From: a virus
Reading direction: 5' to 3' (one strand)
Length of the DNA stretch: 39,119 nucleotides
IMG/VR virus record: IMGVR_UViG_3300025671_000174
Coordinates: 1 to 39,119 of that record
The notes beneath the pieces were generated by a model. The model saw nothing but the letters and a program-made list of their open reading frames with translations. It was not told the origin of the DNA and searched no databases. Positions 27,787-35,582 of the stretch are shown piece by piece; the stretch's first letter is position 1, and each line of letters opens with the position of its first letter. The position numbers were made by a program, and so were the translations under genes.

Positions 27787-28785
27787 ATGTCAGAAGCCAA
27801 CACCCCGTCACCACTTGGGATTGATCTGAACACTGCACAAAATGCCATCAGGGCCATGATCGCCCCCGAAGAGGATACTGCGAAGACCACTGAGGCGCTT
27901 GAGGCTGAACCGACTGAACAGGTCGATGATGCCGAAATGCCGGAAGATGACGCCTCATATGAGGAATATTCTGAAGGCGAGCTTGAAGTTGAAGCGGAAG
28001 CTGAAGAACAGGACGACCAATCCTTTGACATACTTGGCGCATTAGTCGAAGTAGACGGCGAAGAGATTACAGTCGAAGAGTTACGACGCGGAAACCTGAG
28101 ACAGAAAGATTATACGCGAAAGACGCAGGAACTTGCCGAAACTCGAAAGCAGTATGAGGCACAGTATTCTGAGCTTGAGCGTGAGCGGGCACAATACGCT
28201 CAGCTATTGCCTGCATTGCAGCAACGGCTGGAGCAACCGGCAGAAAGAGAGCCAGACTGGGACACGCTGTACGATACAGACCCCACCATGGCAGCGAAAG
28301 CAGAACGTCAGTGGCGCAAGCAGCAATCTGAGCGGCAAGCTCAGCTTGAGGCGGTGCAACAGGAGCAGGCAAGAATGGCGCAGATACAGCAACAGCGCAT
28401 GCAGCAAATGCAGGCACAGTATGTTGATCAGCAACGCGAAGTCTTACCTGATCTGATACCCGAATGGCGCGACAGTAAAGTCGCGGCAAAAGAGGCGACA
28501 GAATTGCGTGATTTTCTCTTGGAAGAGGGATTTACGGAAGAAGACGTCAGCGGGCTGGCCAATGCATCACTTGTTAAACTGGCCAGACAGGCCATGCTTT
28601 ACAGTCGAGGTCAAACTCGCGCGACGCAGGCGAAAGCCAAGCCGAGGCCGAAAACCAAGACAATGAAGTCAGGATCGCGCGGATCTCAGCCGAAACCCAG
28701 AGCCCCTCAAGAGCAAGCGCTCCAGCGCGCACGTCAAACTGGCCGCGTCGATGACGCCGCGGCTGCAATTAGATCTCTTTTGTAG
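27787..28785 (+). CDS. Capsid scaffolding protein
   Basis: A 332-residue protein. Residues ~20-85 are very acidic (EEDTAKTTEALEAEPTEQVD ... EEYSEGELEVEAEAEEQDD). Residues ~115-225 are a Gln/Glu/Arg-rich coiled coil (ETRKQYEAQYSELERERAQY ... QQQRMQQMQAQYVDQQRE). The C-terminal 40 residues are basic (KAKPRPKTKTMKSGSRGSQP), which in scaffolds binds the coat protein. The place immediately before the coat gene confirms the role: it guides coat assembly and leaves or is degraded before packaging. It also holds the WRKQQSERQAQL segment (residues 176-187) shared with the ART-like protein. Confidence 0.85.
   Translation: MSEANTPSPLGIDLNTAQNAIRAMIAPEEDTAKTTEALEAEPTEQVDDAEMPEDDASYEEYSEGELEVEAEAEEQDDQSFDILGALVEVDGEEITVEELRRGNLRQKDYTRKTQELAETRKQYEAQYSELERERAQYAQLLPALQQRLEQPAEREPDWDTLYDTDPTMAAKAERQWRKQQSERQAQLEAVQQEQARMAQIQQQRMQQMQAQYVDQQREVLPDLIPEWRDSKVAAKEATELRDFLLEEGFTEEDVSGLANASLVKLARQAMLYSRGQTRATQAKAKPRPKTKTMKSGSRGSQPKPRAPQEQALQRARQTGRVDDAAAAIRSLL
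28312..28347 (+). repeat. 36-bp segment shared with ART-like gene, copy 2
   Basis: Same segment as at 24136-24171, with two differences (28319 and 28332). It lies in the coiled-coil part of the scaffold gene, where Gln/Glu/Arg-rich sequence continues on both sides; this copy is therefore more likely the donor. Confidence 0.85.
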
Positions 28786-28794
28786 GAGGCCATT

Positions 28795-29748
28795 ATGGCA
28801 ATCGTAACCAACACATTTACCTCGCACAGCGCGGTAGGTATCCGTGAGAGTTTGGCGGACATCATTTCGTCCATCTCTCCAGAAGAAGTTCCATTCCAAA
28901 GTAACGTCGGATCTGAAAATGTTTCCAACACATACTTCGAGTGGCAGACTGACAGCTTGGCATCAACAAGCACAACGCCCGTCATCGATGGGGACGATGT
29001 ATCGTCTTTTGACGCGACGTCCGCAACGACCCGCGTCGGCAACTACACGCACATCCGTCGTCGTACAACCATTGTCGCTGACAACCTTGCCGCGCAAGAC
29101 CTTGCCGGCCGCAACGACGAATTGAGCTATCAAATCGCAAAACGCGGAAAAGAGCTCAAAAGGGATATAGAAGCTACCCTTACGGATAATAACGCTCAAG
29201 TTGCAGGCAACTCTTCGACTGCACGCGAAACGGGTGGCCTTGGTGCGTGGATTGCGACCAACGACAACCTCGCAGGCGACGGCGCGGCTCCGACTGGTAA
29301 TGGTACTGACGCCCGCACAGACGGTACTCAGCGCGACTTCACCGAAGCCATGCTGAAAGACGCAATGCAGCAAGCATTTGTCTCCGGCGGTCAGCCAAGC
29401 ATCCTCATGGTAGGACCACACAACAAGACGGTCGTATCAGGGTTTGCTGGTATCGCGGCTCAGCGTTACATGGCGCCAAGCGACAGCCCAACGACAATCA
29501 TTGGCGCGGCAGACGTATATATGTCTGATTTTGGGACCCTAAATGTGGTCGCCAACCGCTTTTCGCGTGAACGCGATGCGTGGCTGCTTGACCCAGAGTA
29601 TGCATCTGTATGCTACCTGCGTCCGATCCAGAACGTAGAGCTCAGCAAAACCGGTGACGCTTCCAAATCAATGGTTATCGCAGAATTTGGCTTAAAAATT
29701 CTCAACGAAGCGGCCCACGCCGTCGTGGCAGACCTCAACGTATCATAA
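28795..29748 (+). CDS. Major capsid protein, HK97 fold, DUF5309 (SU10 MCP) type
   Basis: A 317-residue protein. The start MAIVTNTFTSHSAVGIRESL followed by ADIISSISPEEVPFQSNVG, and the later 'RTTIVADNLAAQDLAGRNDELSYQIAKRGKELKRDIEATL', are the marks of the DUF5309/SU10-type coat proteins used by many marine short-tailed phages. 'AAQRYMAPSDSPTTIIGAADVYMSDFGTLNVVANRF' and 'WLLDPEYASVCYLRPIQN' form the C-terminal A-domain. It assembles into the icosahedral shell. A clear AGGAGG ribosome site precedes the ATG, and a terminator follows the gene, in line with high expression. Confidence 0.93.
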   Translation: MAIVTNTFTSHSAVGIRESLADIISSISPEEVPFQSNVGSENVSNTYFEWQTDSLASTSTTPVIDGDDVSSFDATSATTRVGNYTHIRRRTTIVADNLAAQDLAGRNDELSYQIAKRGKELKRDIEATLTDNNAQVAGNSSTARETGGLGAWIATNDNLAGDGAAPTGNGTDARTDGTQRDFTEAMLKDAMQQAFVSGGQPSILMVGPHNKTVVSGFAGIAAQRYMAPSDSPTTIIGAADVYMSDFGTLNVVANRFSRERDAWLLDPEYASVCYLRPIQNVELSKTGDASKSMVIAEFGLKILNEAAHAVVADLNVS

Positions 29749-29755
29749 GTCTAAG

Positions 29756-29784
29756 CGGGGCGGCTTCGGTCGCCCCGTTACTTT
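29756..29784 (+). terminator. Terminator after coat gene with TTCG loop
   Basis: Nine pairs (CGGGGCGGC at 29756-29764 with GTCGCCCCG at 29769-29777, one G-T wobble) close a TTCG loop, giving the very stable C(UUCG)G tetraloop in RNA, and TTACTTT follows. The weak T-run suggests partial termination, which would keep coat mRNA above that of downstream genes. Confidence 0.75.
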
Positions 29785-29794
29785 GGAGATAGGC

Positions 29795-30097
29795 ATGAAG
29801 AAGCGTTTATTTGGCCACGATCCACTTACCGGCGTCACCGAATATTGGCACGTCACGGACAAGGGAGAGTACGTCATTGAGAAGATACAAGACGTCACGT
29901 CAATTGTTGAGGCGAATAAGCGCCAATACAATGAGGCGCCGCAAAAATACGGCGACATGAATAAGGTGGCGTCAATTCCTCTTTCAGTGTATTATGAGCT
30001 CAAGCGCCAAGGGATTGCCGACGACCCAAAGGCATTTAGGAAGTGGTTGAATGATAGCAATAATCAAGCGTTCAGAACGCGATTAGGTACGCTGTAA
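29795..30097 (+). CDS. Small head-module protein, unknown
   Basis: A 100-residue protein, MKKRLFGHDPLTGVTEYWHV onward. The ATG at 29795 is preceded by GGAGATAGGC, preferred to an in-frame ATG at 29783. Conserved-looking parts are the 'DPLTGVTEYWHVTDKGEYVIEKIQDVTSIVEANKRQYNEAP' region and the C-terminal 'DPKAFRKWLNDSNNQAFRTRLGTL' helix. I have seen this kind of gene between coat and adaptor genes of related phages; the function is unproven, perhaps head decoration or completion. Confidence 0.65.
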   Translation: MKKRLFGHDPLTGVTEYWHVTDKGEYVIEKIQDVTSIVEANKRQYNEAPQKYGDMNKVASIPLSVYYELKRQGIADDPKAFRKWLNDSNNQAFRTRLGTL

Positions 30098-30134
30098 TGA
30101 AGCTACATTATAGACAGCCGTCAAGGAGATAGGC

Positions 30135-30827
30135 ATGGCACTAGCAACATATGCAGACTTGAAAACTGCAATTGGAGATTGGTTGAACCGCGCCGATCTC
30201 GACCAAAAAATACCTGACTTCATCAGCCTCGCGGAAAGCACGCTAAACGACGTTTTGCGGCAAGCTGATATGATCACACAGTCAACCGGCGTTACCATCA
30301 CGTCTGGGCGGGCAACCTTACCAGCGGATGCTTTGGAAGTTGTGTATGCTCAAGTTGCATCCGCGGAGGATGAACCCTTGGAGCAAATCTCTCCACAACA
30401 ACTTACGATGCTCCGCAGAACGCGCACCCGTGACGCGGCCAACCCGCGTTTCTTCGCAATCGTTGGACGTCAGATTGTAGTCACACCCACTCCAGCGTCA
30501 GGCAGCTTGGACATTGACTACTACCAGCGCATCCCAACGCTTGTGGGTGGCGCTGAGGACGGAACAAACTGGCTTTTAACTGATGCGCCGCACGTTTATC
30601 TGTACACATCTCTGCTTCATGCAACGCCGTTCCTGATGGATGACGCGCGCTATCAAGTGTTCCAGAACACCGTATCTCAGCAAGTCATGGCATCCGTCAA
30701 GTCGCAGCAAACTCTGTCTCTTGACGACATGAAGTCAGCGGGCTTCAGTTTACGAGCGCCGACTGACCTTGCCGCGCAGGCGATGGACGCAAAAGCCGCT
30801 GTCAGCAACGCTGCAAATAACATGTAA
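30135..30827 (+). CDS. Head-tail adaptor-like protein 1
   Basis: A 230-residue protein. The start TYADLKTAIGDWLNRADLDQKIPDFISLAESTLNDVLR is the helical N-terminus of phage adaptor proteins of the P22 gp4 / T7 gp11 kind that dock under the portal. The beta part contains IEVTPTP-like sequence (GRQIVVTPTPASGSLDIDYYQRIP), then NWLLTDAPHVYLYTSLLHATPFLMDDARYQVF. It closes the filled head and joins the tail. It is a clear paralogue of the next gene. GGAGATAGGC precedes the ATG, the same leader as the gene at 29795. Confidence 0.75.
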   Translation: MALATYADLKTAIGDWLNRADLDQKIPDFISLAESTLNDVLRQADMITQSTGVTITSGRATLPADALEVVYAQVASAEDEPLEQISPQQLTMLRRTRTRDAANPRFFAIVGRQIVVTPTPASGSLDIDYYQRIPTLVGGAEDGTNWLLTDAPHVYLYTSLLHATPFLMDDARYQVFQNTVSQQVMASVKSQQTLSLDDMKSAGFSLRAPTDLAAQAMDAKAAVSNAANNM

Positions 30828-30835
30828 GGTGCGTA

Positions 30836-31453
30836 ATGCCGTCTACTTATTCAGAGCTAAAAGACCAAGTTATAAACTTTCTAAATAACATGGCGGCAGA
30901 GCAAACTGTTGACACGTTCATTGACTTGGCAGAGGCAGACATGTCGCGCCGCGTGCGTCATTGGCGCATGGAAAAGCGCAGTACGGCAGATCTGGACACG
31001 CAATATAGCACTCTGCCCACTGACTTTTACGAGCCGATCAGGCTTAGCATTACGAGCGGCAACACACACCGCTTGGAGTTGGTCAGTCAGGGCGAGATGA
31101 TGGACAAACGGATGCGCGGATTAAACACTGCCGCGCGTCCAAAATACTACGCTTTAACGGATGGCACGATTGAGGTGTATCCCACGCCGGATACAACATA
31201 TACCTTGGAAATGGTGTATTACTCAAAAATTGTTCCACTGGATAGCATTAACACAAGCAACTGGCTGCTAACATATTTTCCAGATGCCTATCTGTACGGT
31301 ACGCTTATGCACAGCGCGCCATACTTAGGCGAAGACGCCAGAATGCAAGTTTGGTCTGCGTTGTACGAAAAGGCAATTGATGGTATTAATGCAGACAGCG
31401 ATAAGGCAAAATTTGGTGGCTCCGGCCATCGCATCAAAATAAGGAGCTACTAG
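30836..31453 (+). CDS. Head-tail adaptor-like protein 2, paralogue of the previous gene
   Basis: A 205-residue protein with the same order of motifs as its neighbour: TYSELKDQVINFLNNMAAEQTVDTFIDLAEADMSRRVRH, then ARPKYYALTDGTIEVYPTPDTTYTLEMVYYSKIVPL, then NWLLTYFPDAYLYGTLMHSAPYLGEDARMQVW. Overall identity looks low but order and key residues agree. The two genes are eight bases apart, so they arose by tandem duplication. They may form successive rings or a mixed ring at the portal. Confidence 0.75.
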   Translation: MPSTYSELKDQVINFLNNMAAEQTVDTFIDLAEADMSRRVRHWRMEKRSTADLDTQYSTLPTDFYEPIRLSITSGNTHRLELVSQGEMMDKRMRGLNTAARPKYYALTDGTIEVYPTPDTTYTLEMVYYSKIVPLDSINTSNWLLTYFPDAYLYGTLMHSAPYLGEDARMQVWSALYEKAIDGINADSDKAKFGGSGHRIKIRSY

Positions 31454-31825
31454 ATGGCAAGTTTAGGTGATCGCGTTTTTGATGAGGGTCTAACGGTCCT
31501 TTCAGACGAGGCAAATAAAATTTCAATTACTTCGCAGGAAGCAACCACATATACGGGCGGCAATTCTACATATGCGCTTGGGTCCAGTACCTCACTATCA
31601 ATCGGTTCACCCGCTGATCGTTCTGGTGGTGGTCGTGAAGTAACCGTGTCGGCTATTTCAGACGGCAGCGTCAGCGGCACTGGCACGGCAACACATTACG
31701 CCATTTTGGACACATCAAACTCAAGGCTGCTTGCAACTGGTAGTTTGTCGGCGTCTCAATCTGTGACTAACGGGAACTCATTCACATTAGCATCCTTCAA
31801 AATCGGCATACCAGATCCTTCTTAA
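31454..31825 (+). CDS. Small virion structural protein (tail/fibre base)
   Basis: A 123-residue protein, MASLGDRVFDEGLTVLSDEA onward. The phrase 'GDRVFDEGLTVLSDEANKISITSQEATTYTGGNSTYALGSST' is a conserved opening of a family I know from marine phages next to fibre genes. The rest is Ser/Thr/Gly-rich and beta-like. It directly follows the adaptor stop. Likely a minor tail protein or decoration protein; the exact role is unknown. Confidence 0.65.
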   Translation: MASLGDRVFDEGLTVLSDEANKISITSQEATTYTGGNSTYALGSSTSLSIGSPADRSGGGREVTVSAISDGSVSGTGTATHYAILDTSNSRLLATGSLSASQSVTNGNSFTLASFKIGIPDPS

Positions 31826-31838
31826 TTAGGAGACACTC

Positions 31839-32534
31839 ATGCCTGTTGTCGGCAATCGCATAAAAGTTGCTAGTAGTGATACGGGTACTGGCAACATTAC
31901 TCTTGGAAGCGCAGAGGACGGCTACCAAACCTTCGCGGATGGCGGCATCAGTAATAATGATGTTGTAAGATACGTCATTACCGAAGGCTCAAGCTGGGAA
32001 ATTGGCAAGGGAACCTACCTCACAAGTGGGCCTACGCTGGTTCGCACATCCGGCAATTTACTTGAAAGCTCCACGGGGTCGCTTCTGAATTTAAGCGGCT
32101 CCGCAACCGTGTTTGTGTCTCTCGCAGATGTTGACGTTATGCAGACGGACGGTGGGACTTTCACGGGTGCAGTCACGTTCAATTCAGACACAGACTTGAA
32201 TGGTATAACAGCGGGTAATCAAGCAATATATCGTGGAAACGGAGCCTTAAAACTCACTGGCGGCGGGCCTCAAAACAGTAGAAATTTAATCAATTTAAGT
32301 AACAGTGCAGGGGCCACTATATATGGTGGCTCAGCTTCGACCAACGCGACATTACGGTCAACTTATGGTGTAACTATTGATGGTGGCGATGGCGATATTG
32401 ACGTAACAGGCAACATAACAGTCTCAGGCACCGTTGATGGTCGTGATGTTGCAACAGATGGGACAAAATTAGACGGAATAGAGGCAGGGGCAAATGTTGG
32501 GCCATCTCTCGCCGTGGCAATAGCGTTAGGATAA
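31839..32534 (+). CDS. Tail fibre protein with DGRDVATDGTKLDGIEA motif
   Basis: A 231-residue protein. Its N-terminal ~110 residues ('GNRIKVASSDTGTGNITLGSAEDGYQTFADGGISNNDVVRYVITEG..WEIGKGTYLTSGPTLVRT') are the usual base domain of marine phage fibres. The middle carries Gly/Asn/Thr-rich beta-helix-like repeats. Near the end VDGRDVATDGTKLDGIEAGAN is a widely used motif in fibres that marks the shaft-to-tip boundary. Here the protein ends soon after, so the tip is short or lost, and binding may be done by the separate adhesins downstream. Confidence 0.75.
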   Translation: MPVVGNRIKVASSDTGTGNITLGSAEDGYQTFADGGISNNDVVRYVITEGSSWEIGKGTYLTSGPTLVRTSGNLLESSTGSLLNLSGSATVFVSLADVDVMQTDGGTFTGAVTFNSDTDLNGITAGNQAIYRGNGALKLTGGGPQNSRNLINLSNSAGATIYGGSASTNATLRSTYGVTIDGGDGDIDVTGNITVSGTVDGRDVATDGTKLDGIEAGANVGPSLAVAIALG

Positions 32535-32537
32535 AAA

Positions 32538-32882
32538 ATGGCAGACACATTCAAACTAGTTACAAAGGCAGGGGTCACAACGCTAGATGATATTTACACC
32601 GTTGCGTCCTCTACCACGACTATCATCATTGGCTTGCTCTTAGCTAATACTACGTCCTCTCTGATAACGGCTACCGTAACACTTAGCAGCAACACGGCAA
32701 ACCGCGCGGGCGCAAATAACGAAGCCAACCAAGACGTTGAATTGGTCAACTCTGTTCCCATCCCCGCCAACTCAGCTTTAAGTGTTCTTGACGGTAAGGT
32801 TATCATGGAGACAACAGACATACTCAAGGTATCGGCATCTGGCGCAACGGACGTTGCTCTCAGCATTCTGGAGCAAACCTGA
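32538..32882 (+). CDS. Small virion structural protein
   Basis: A 114-residue protein. The sequence 'ADTFKLVTKAGVTTLDDIYTVASSTTTIIIGLLLANTTSSLITATVTL ... VPIPANSALSVLDGKVIMETTDILKVSASGATDVALSILEQT' reads as a small beta-sandwich and belongs to a group common beside fibre genes of marine phages. The hydrophobic IIIGLLLANTT is an inner strand, not a membrane span. Its stop overlaps the next start (TGATG). Function unknown beyond a probable virion part. Confidence 0.65.
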   Translation: MADTFKLVTKAGVTTLDDIYTVASSTTTIIIGLLLANTTSSLITATVTLSSNTANRAGANNEANQDVELVNSVPIPANSALSVLDGKVIMETTDILKVSASGATDVALSILEQT

Positions 32883-33805
32883 TGAGTAAGGCACGACAGT
32901 TAGCAGACTTAGGTAACGTCTATGACGATGGTGCCTTGTCGAACAGGAATTTGATTATCAATGGGGCTATGCAAGTTGCGCAGAGGGGGACAAGTTTTAG
33001 TGCTGGCGATGGCTATACATTAGATAGGTTTGTTTGCGTTAATCACACATCGGCATCACAATCTTCATCTTGCCCTTCTGGTTTTATAAATAGCCTTGAA
33101 GTAACTGGAACAAATGTTCTTGTTCGACAACCAATAGAAAACTCTCACTTTCGTTTGTCTGCTAATTCATTTACTGTTTCTTTTTACATAAAAGGAAATG
33201 CTGCCTATTCTGGGACTGTTGATATAAATGACGGTACACAACAATCCTTTTCTATTACAACTACATGGCAACGCATTGTAAAAACATTTGATGCCTTAAC
33301 CTCTCCATCTGCTGTTTATGGAAATAATAACGATTACCTTGACATACAGGTGTCAGACACATCTGCGACATGGCAAATCACAGGCGTTCAATTGGAGGTT
33401 GGCGATTTAAGCACAGCCACCCCGTTCGAGCATCGGTCATACGGGGATGAACTGGCGAGGTGCCAGAGGTACTACTATAAAACTTATAACGATAGTACCG
33501 CCCCCAGTACTGCAACAAACGTTGGGATTGTTTCTTCTACACTTAGTCAGTCCTTTCAAAACACAGGATATATAGAGTTGTATAATGTTCCATATGCAGT
33601 AAAAATGCGAGCTTCACCCACAATTACAGTTTATGATACGTCTGGAAATTCTGGAAAATGTAATTATTATCAAAGTGCAACTCTTGTTGTTAATAACACA
33701 ATAACTAGCCATGCAATGTCTGAGAATGGATTTGCTGTTTATTCTGACAACGTTACAAGCAAGGGTGGAATTGGTTTTCACTTTACAGCAGATGCGGAGT
33801 TATAA
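32882..33805 (+). CDS. Tail fibre/adhesin with carbohydrate-binding-like domain
   Basis: A 307-residue protein. Opening: 'SNRNLIINGAMQVAQRGTSFSAGDGYTLDRF', middle: 'SFTVSFYIKGNAAYSGTVDINDGTQQSFSITTTWQRIVKTFDAL', then 'WQITGVQLEVGDLSTATPFEHRSYGDELARCQRYYYKTY'. This is a well-known fibre architecture in marine phages with a CBM-like beta-sandwich in the middle, which would bind surface sugars. The DNA is distinctly more A+T-rich than the replication genes, a sign of exchange. It lies within the adhesin array. Confidence 0.75.
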   Translation: MSKARQLADLGNVYDDGALSNRNLIINGAMQVAQRGTSFSAGDGYTLDRFVCVNHTSASQSSSCPSGFINSLEVTGTNVLVRQPIENSHFRLSANSFTVSFYIKGNAAYSGTVDINDGTQQSFSITTTWQRIVKTFDALTSPSAVYGNNNDYLDIQVSDTSATWQITGVQLEVGDLSTATPFEHRSYGDELARCQRYYYKTYNDSTAPSTATNVGIVSSTLSQSFQNTGYIELYNVPYAVKMRASPTITVYDTSGNSGKCNYYQSATLVVNNTITSHAMSENGFAVYSDNVTSKGGIGFHFTADAEL

Positions 33806-33808
33806 GTT

Positions 33809-33991
33809 ATGAACGAAATAGCAATTACAAACGCACAATATTACAACGACAAAGATGGTAATCAATCTAACGTCAAAGTCACCATTGACGGCACTGAGAT
33901 GTTTGTCCCCCTAGACCCAGCAAACCGCCACTACGCAGAGATCCTGCGGCAGGTTGAGGCTGGGACGCTTACAATAGAGGACGCTGAATAA
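33809..33991 (+). CDS. Small hypothetical protein between fibre genes
   Basis: A 60-residue protein, MNEIAITNAQYYNDKDGNQS, then VKVTIDGTEMFVPLDPANRH and YAEILRQVEAGTLTIEDAE. The strand-strand-helix pattern with 'VPLDPANRHYAEILRQVEAG' recurs among phage proteins near fibre genes and may act as a fibre assembly factor or small virion protein. The stop overlaps the next ATG (TAATG). Confidence 0.65.
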   Translation: MNEIAITNAQYYNDKDGNQSNVKVTIDGTEMFVPLDPANRHYAEILRQVEAGTLTIEDAE

Positions 33992-34545
33992 TGAGCGGTT
34001 ATATTGGCGCGCAAACTCCATCCTTTGCTGTTGCACCAGAAGGCATTCCCACTGGCGTTATTGTTATGTGGAGCGGTTCGATCAGCGCAATTCCAAGTGG
34101 CTGGTATTTGTGTGACGGCAACAATGGAACGCCAAATCTGACGGGTAAGTTCGTCGTCCACGCAGATGCTGATAGTGGTGGGACGTATGCCCCTAATGCG
34201 ACAGGCGGTTCCGATAGTGTAACACTGAGTACAGCAAACCTTCCAAGTCACTCACACTCAAGTGGAACATTAGCAACAGCCAGCGCAGGAAACCACAGGC
34301 ACGGGCTTAACGGAGGATCGAACGGAGGTAGCCTCAAGATATTGGGCACTCAATCCAACAGAATTGGTGGTATAGATTATCAAGCTGGCGAAATATGGCG
34401 CTACTCTTATGCTGGTTATTACCACATGGAAAACACGGGCGCTCACACTCACAGCATGTCAGGATCGACTGCTTCAACGGGTAGCGGCTCAAGTCACGAA
34501 AACAGACCGCCTTACTATGCTTTGGCGTACATTATGAAAGCGTAA
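33991..34545 (+). CDS. Phage tail collar-domain protein
   Basis: A 184-residue protein. After the MSGYIG start, 'IPTGVIVMWSGSISAIPSGWYLCDGNNGTPNLTGKFVVHAD' is the tail collar domain signature (GxIxxWxGxxxxIPxGWxLCDGxNGTPxLxxxF). The rest is rich in His pairs typical of metal-holding fibre needles: LPSHSHSSG, NHRHGLNGG, GAHTHSMSG, then ENRPPYYALAYIMKA at the end. It would form the tip of a trimeric fibre. It shares the MSGYIG start with the next gene. Confidence 0.85.
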   Translation: MSGYIGAQTPSFAVAPEGIPTGVIVMWSGSISAIPSGWYLCDGNNGTPNLTGKFVVHADADSGGTYAPNATGGSDSVTLSTANLPSHSHSSGTLATASAGNHRHGLNGGSNGGSLKILGTQSNRIGGIDYQAGEIWRYSYAGYYHMENTGAHTHSMSGSTASTGSGSSHENRPPYYALAYIMKA

Positions 34546-34547
34546 TT

Positions 34548-34997
34548 ATGTCAGGTTACATTGGAAATATCCCTACACCACAATTATCACAGAGTAGGCA
34601 GACCTTTACGTGTACGGCAGGTCAGACGACTTTTACAACCATAGGATTTGTTGATAAGTTTTTAGACGTATTTCTCAATGGTGTAAAATTAGTATACGCA
34701 ACAGATTTTTCAACGTCTGGCGGCAATCAGATCATTCTTACTTCTGGGGCTGCAACAGGTGACACTCTGGATGTTGTCTTGCAAACAGCAAACACTGACA
34801 CCGTGAGTAATGGTGGAAGGTACAAGGGCGAGAGAGGCACTTTAGGGGGTTCGGCGGCGGCTGGTGACATTTTTCGGGTGCATGAGCAAACACTGAATAC
34901 GAATGTTACTATAGAAAGCTCAGAAAATGCGCTTGCGGCGGGTCCATTGACACTAAATGCTACGCTAACAGTAAACGGTAATTTAACGGTGGTATAG
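34548..34997 (+). CDS. Fibre base/shaft protein with MSGYIG start
   Basis: A 149-residue protein. 'MSGYIGNIPTPQ' is followed by 'SRQTFTCTAGQTTFTTIGFVDKFLDVFLNGVKL', a small beta domain found at the base of many marine phage fibres. The C-terminal part (FRVHEQTLNTNVTIESSENA, then LAAGPLTLNATLTVNGNLTVV) is a short beta-helix capping repeat. It probably forms a short side fibre or attaches others. It is separated by only a few bases from both neighbours. Confidence 0.75.
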   Translation: MSGYIGNIPTPQLSQSRQTFTCTAGQTTFTTIGFVDKFLDVFLNGVKLVYATDFSTSGGNQIILTSGAATGDTLDVVLQTANTDTVSNGGRYKGERGTLGGSAAAGDIFRVHEQTLNTNVTIESSENALAAGPLTLNATLTVNGNLTVV

Positions 34998-35582
34998 ATG
35001 GCAGGGACATTAACAGTACAAAACCTACAAGGCCCGTCTAGTGGGGCTAATGCGAATAAGGTGATTATCCCGTCTGGGCAGACGTTGTATGCGGCAGGGC
35101 ATGTGGTGCAGGTGGTGCAGGGAACACTTGGCAGCACTGCTTCTGGCGGTGGCGATAGCGGAAATGTGTGGTACGATAGTGGGCTTTCTGTAAGTATCAC
35201 GCCTACCTCTGCGTCTAGCAAGATACTTGTATCCTACACAATGCACATAGGGGTTTCATATTACCAAGCAAGAAGCAGAATAGTAAGGAACAGTACAGTT
35301 GTTGGGACTGGCACAAACGAAGGAGCTAGGGGTGAAGCATCTTCGGCATATATTCTATATGACGACGTTACAGCCACAAACGAATACAGGCATGCGCCAC
35401 TTGGCATTAGCTATTTAGATAGCCCGTCAACAACGGCATCCCTAAATTACAAAATACAAGTTTCTGCGTATACTGGGAATACATGGTATGTTAACAGAAG
35501 TTATACGTTTCAAAACTCTGGTGATTATAGTTACGATAGCATCCCATTATCAGAAATAACCCTAATGGAGATCGCACAATGA
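34998..35582 (+). CDS. Adhesin with jelly-roll-like domain, array member 1
   Basis: A 194-residue protein. The N-terminal ~45 residues (AGTLTVQNLQGPSSGANANK...IPSGQTLYAAGHVVQVVQGTL) are a fibre-base segment. The rest (SVSITPTSASSKILVSYTMHIG ... RSRIVRNSTVVGTGTN ... ISYLDSPSTTASLNYKIQVSAYTGNTWYVNR) is a jelly-roll-like beta sandwich common in marine phage and virus adhesins. The C-terminus SEITLMEIAQ is shared with the next gene (IILEEIAQ). It overlaps that gene by four bases. Likely host-receptor binding. Confidence 0.75.
   Translation: MAGTLTVQNLQGPSSGANANKVIIPSGQTLYAAGHVVQVVQGTLGSTASGGGDSGNVWYDSGLSVSITPTSASSKILVSYTMHIGVSYYQARSRIVRNSTVVGTGTNEGARGEASSAYILYDDVTATNEYRHAPLGISYLDSPSTTASLNYKIQVSAYTGNTWYVNRSYTFQNSGDYSYDSIPLSEITLMEIAQ

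Noticed and set aside
32538-32882. Membrane span in the small virion protein (IIIGLLLANTT)
   Set aside because: The hydrophobic stretch is only about ten residues and lies in a regular strand pattern, so it is a buried beta strand.
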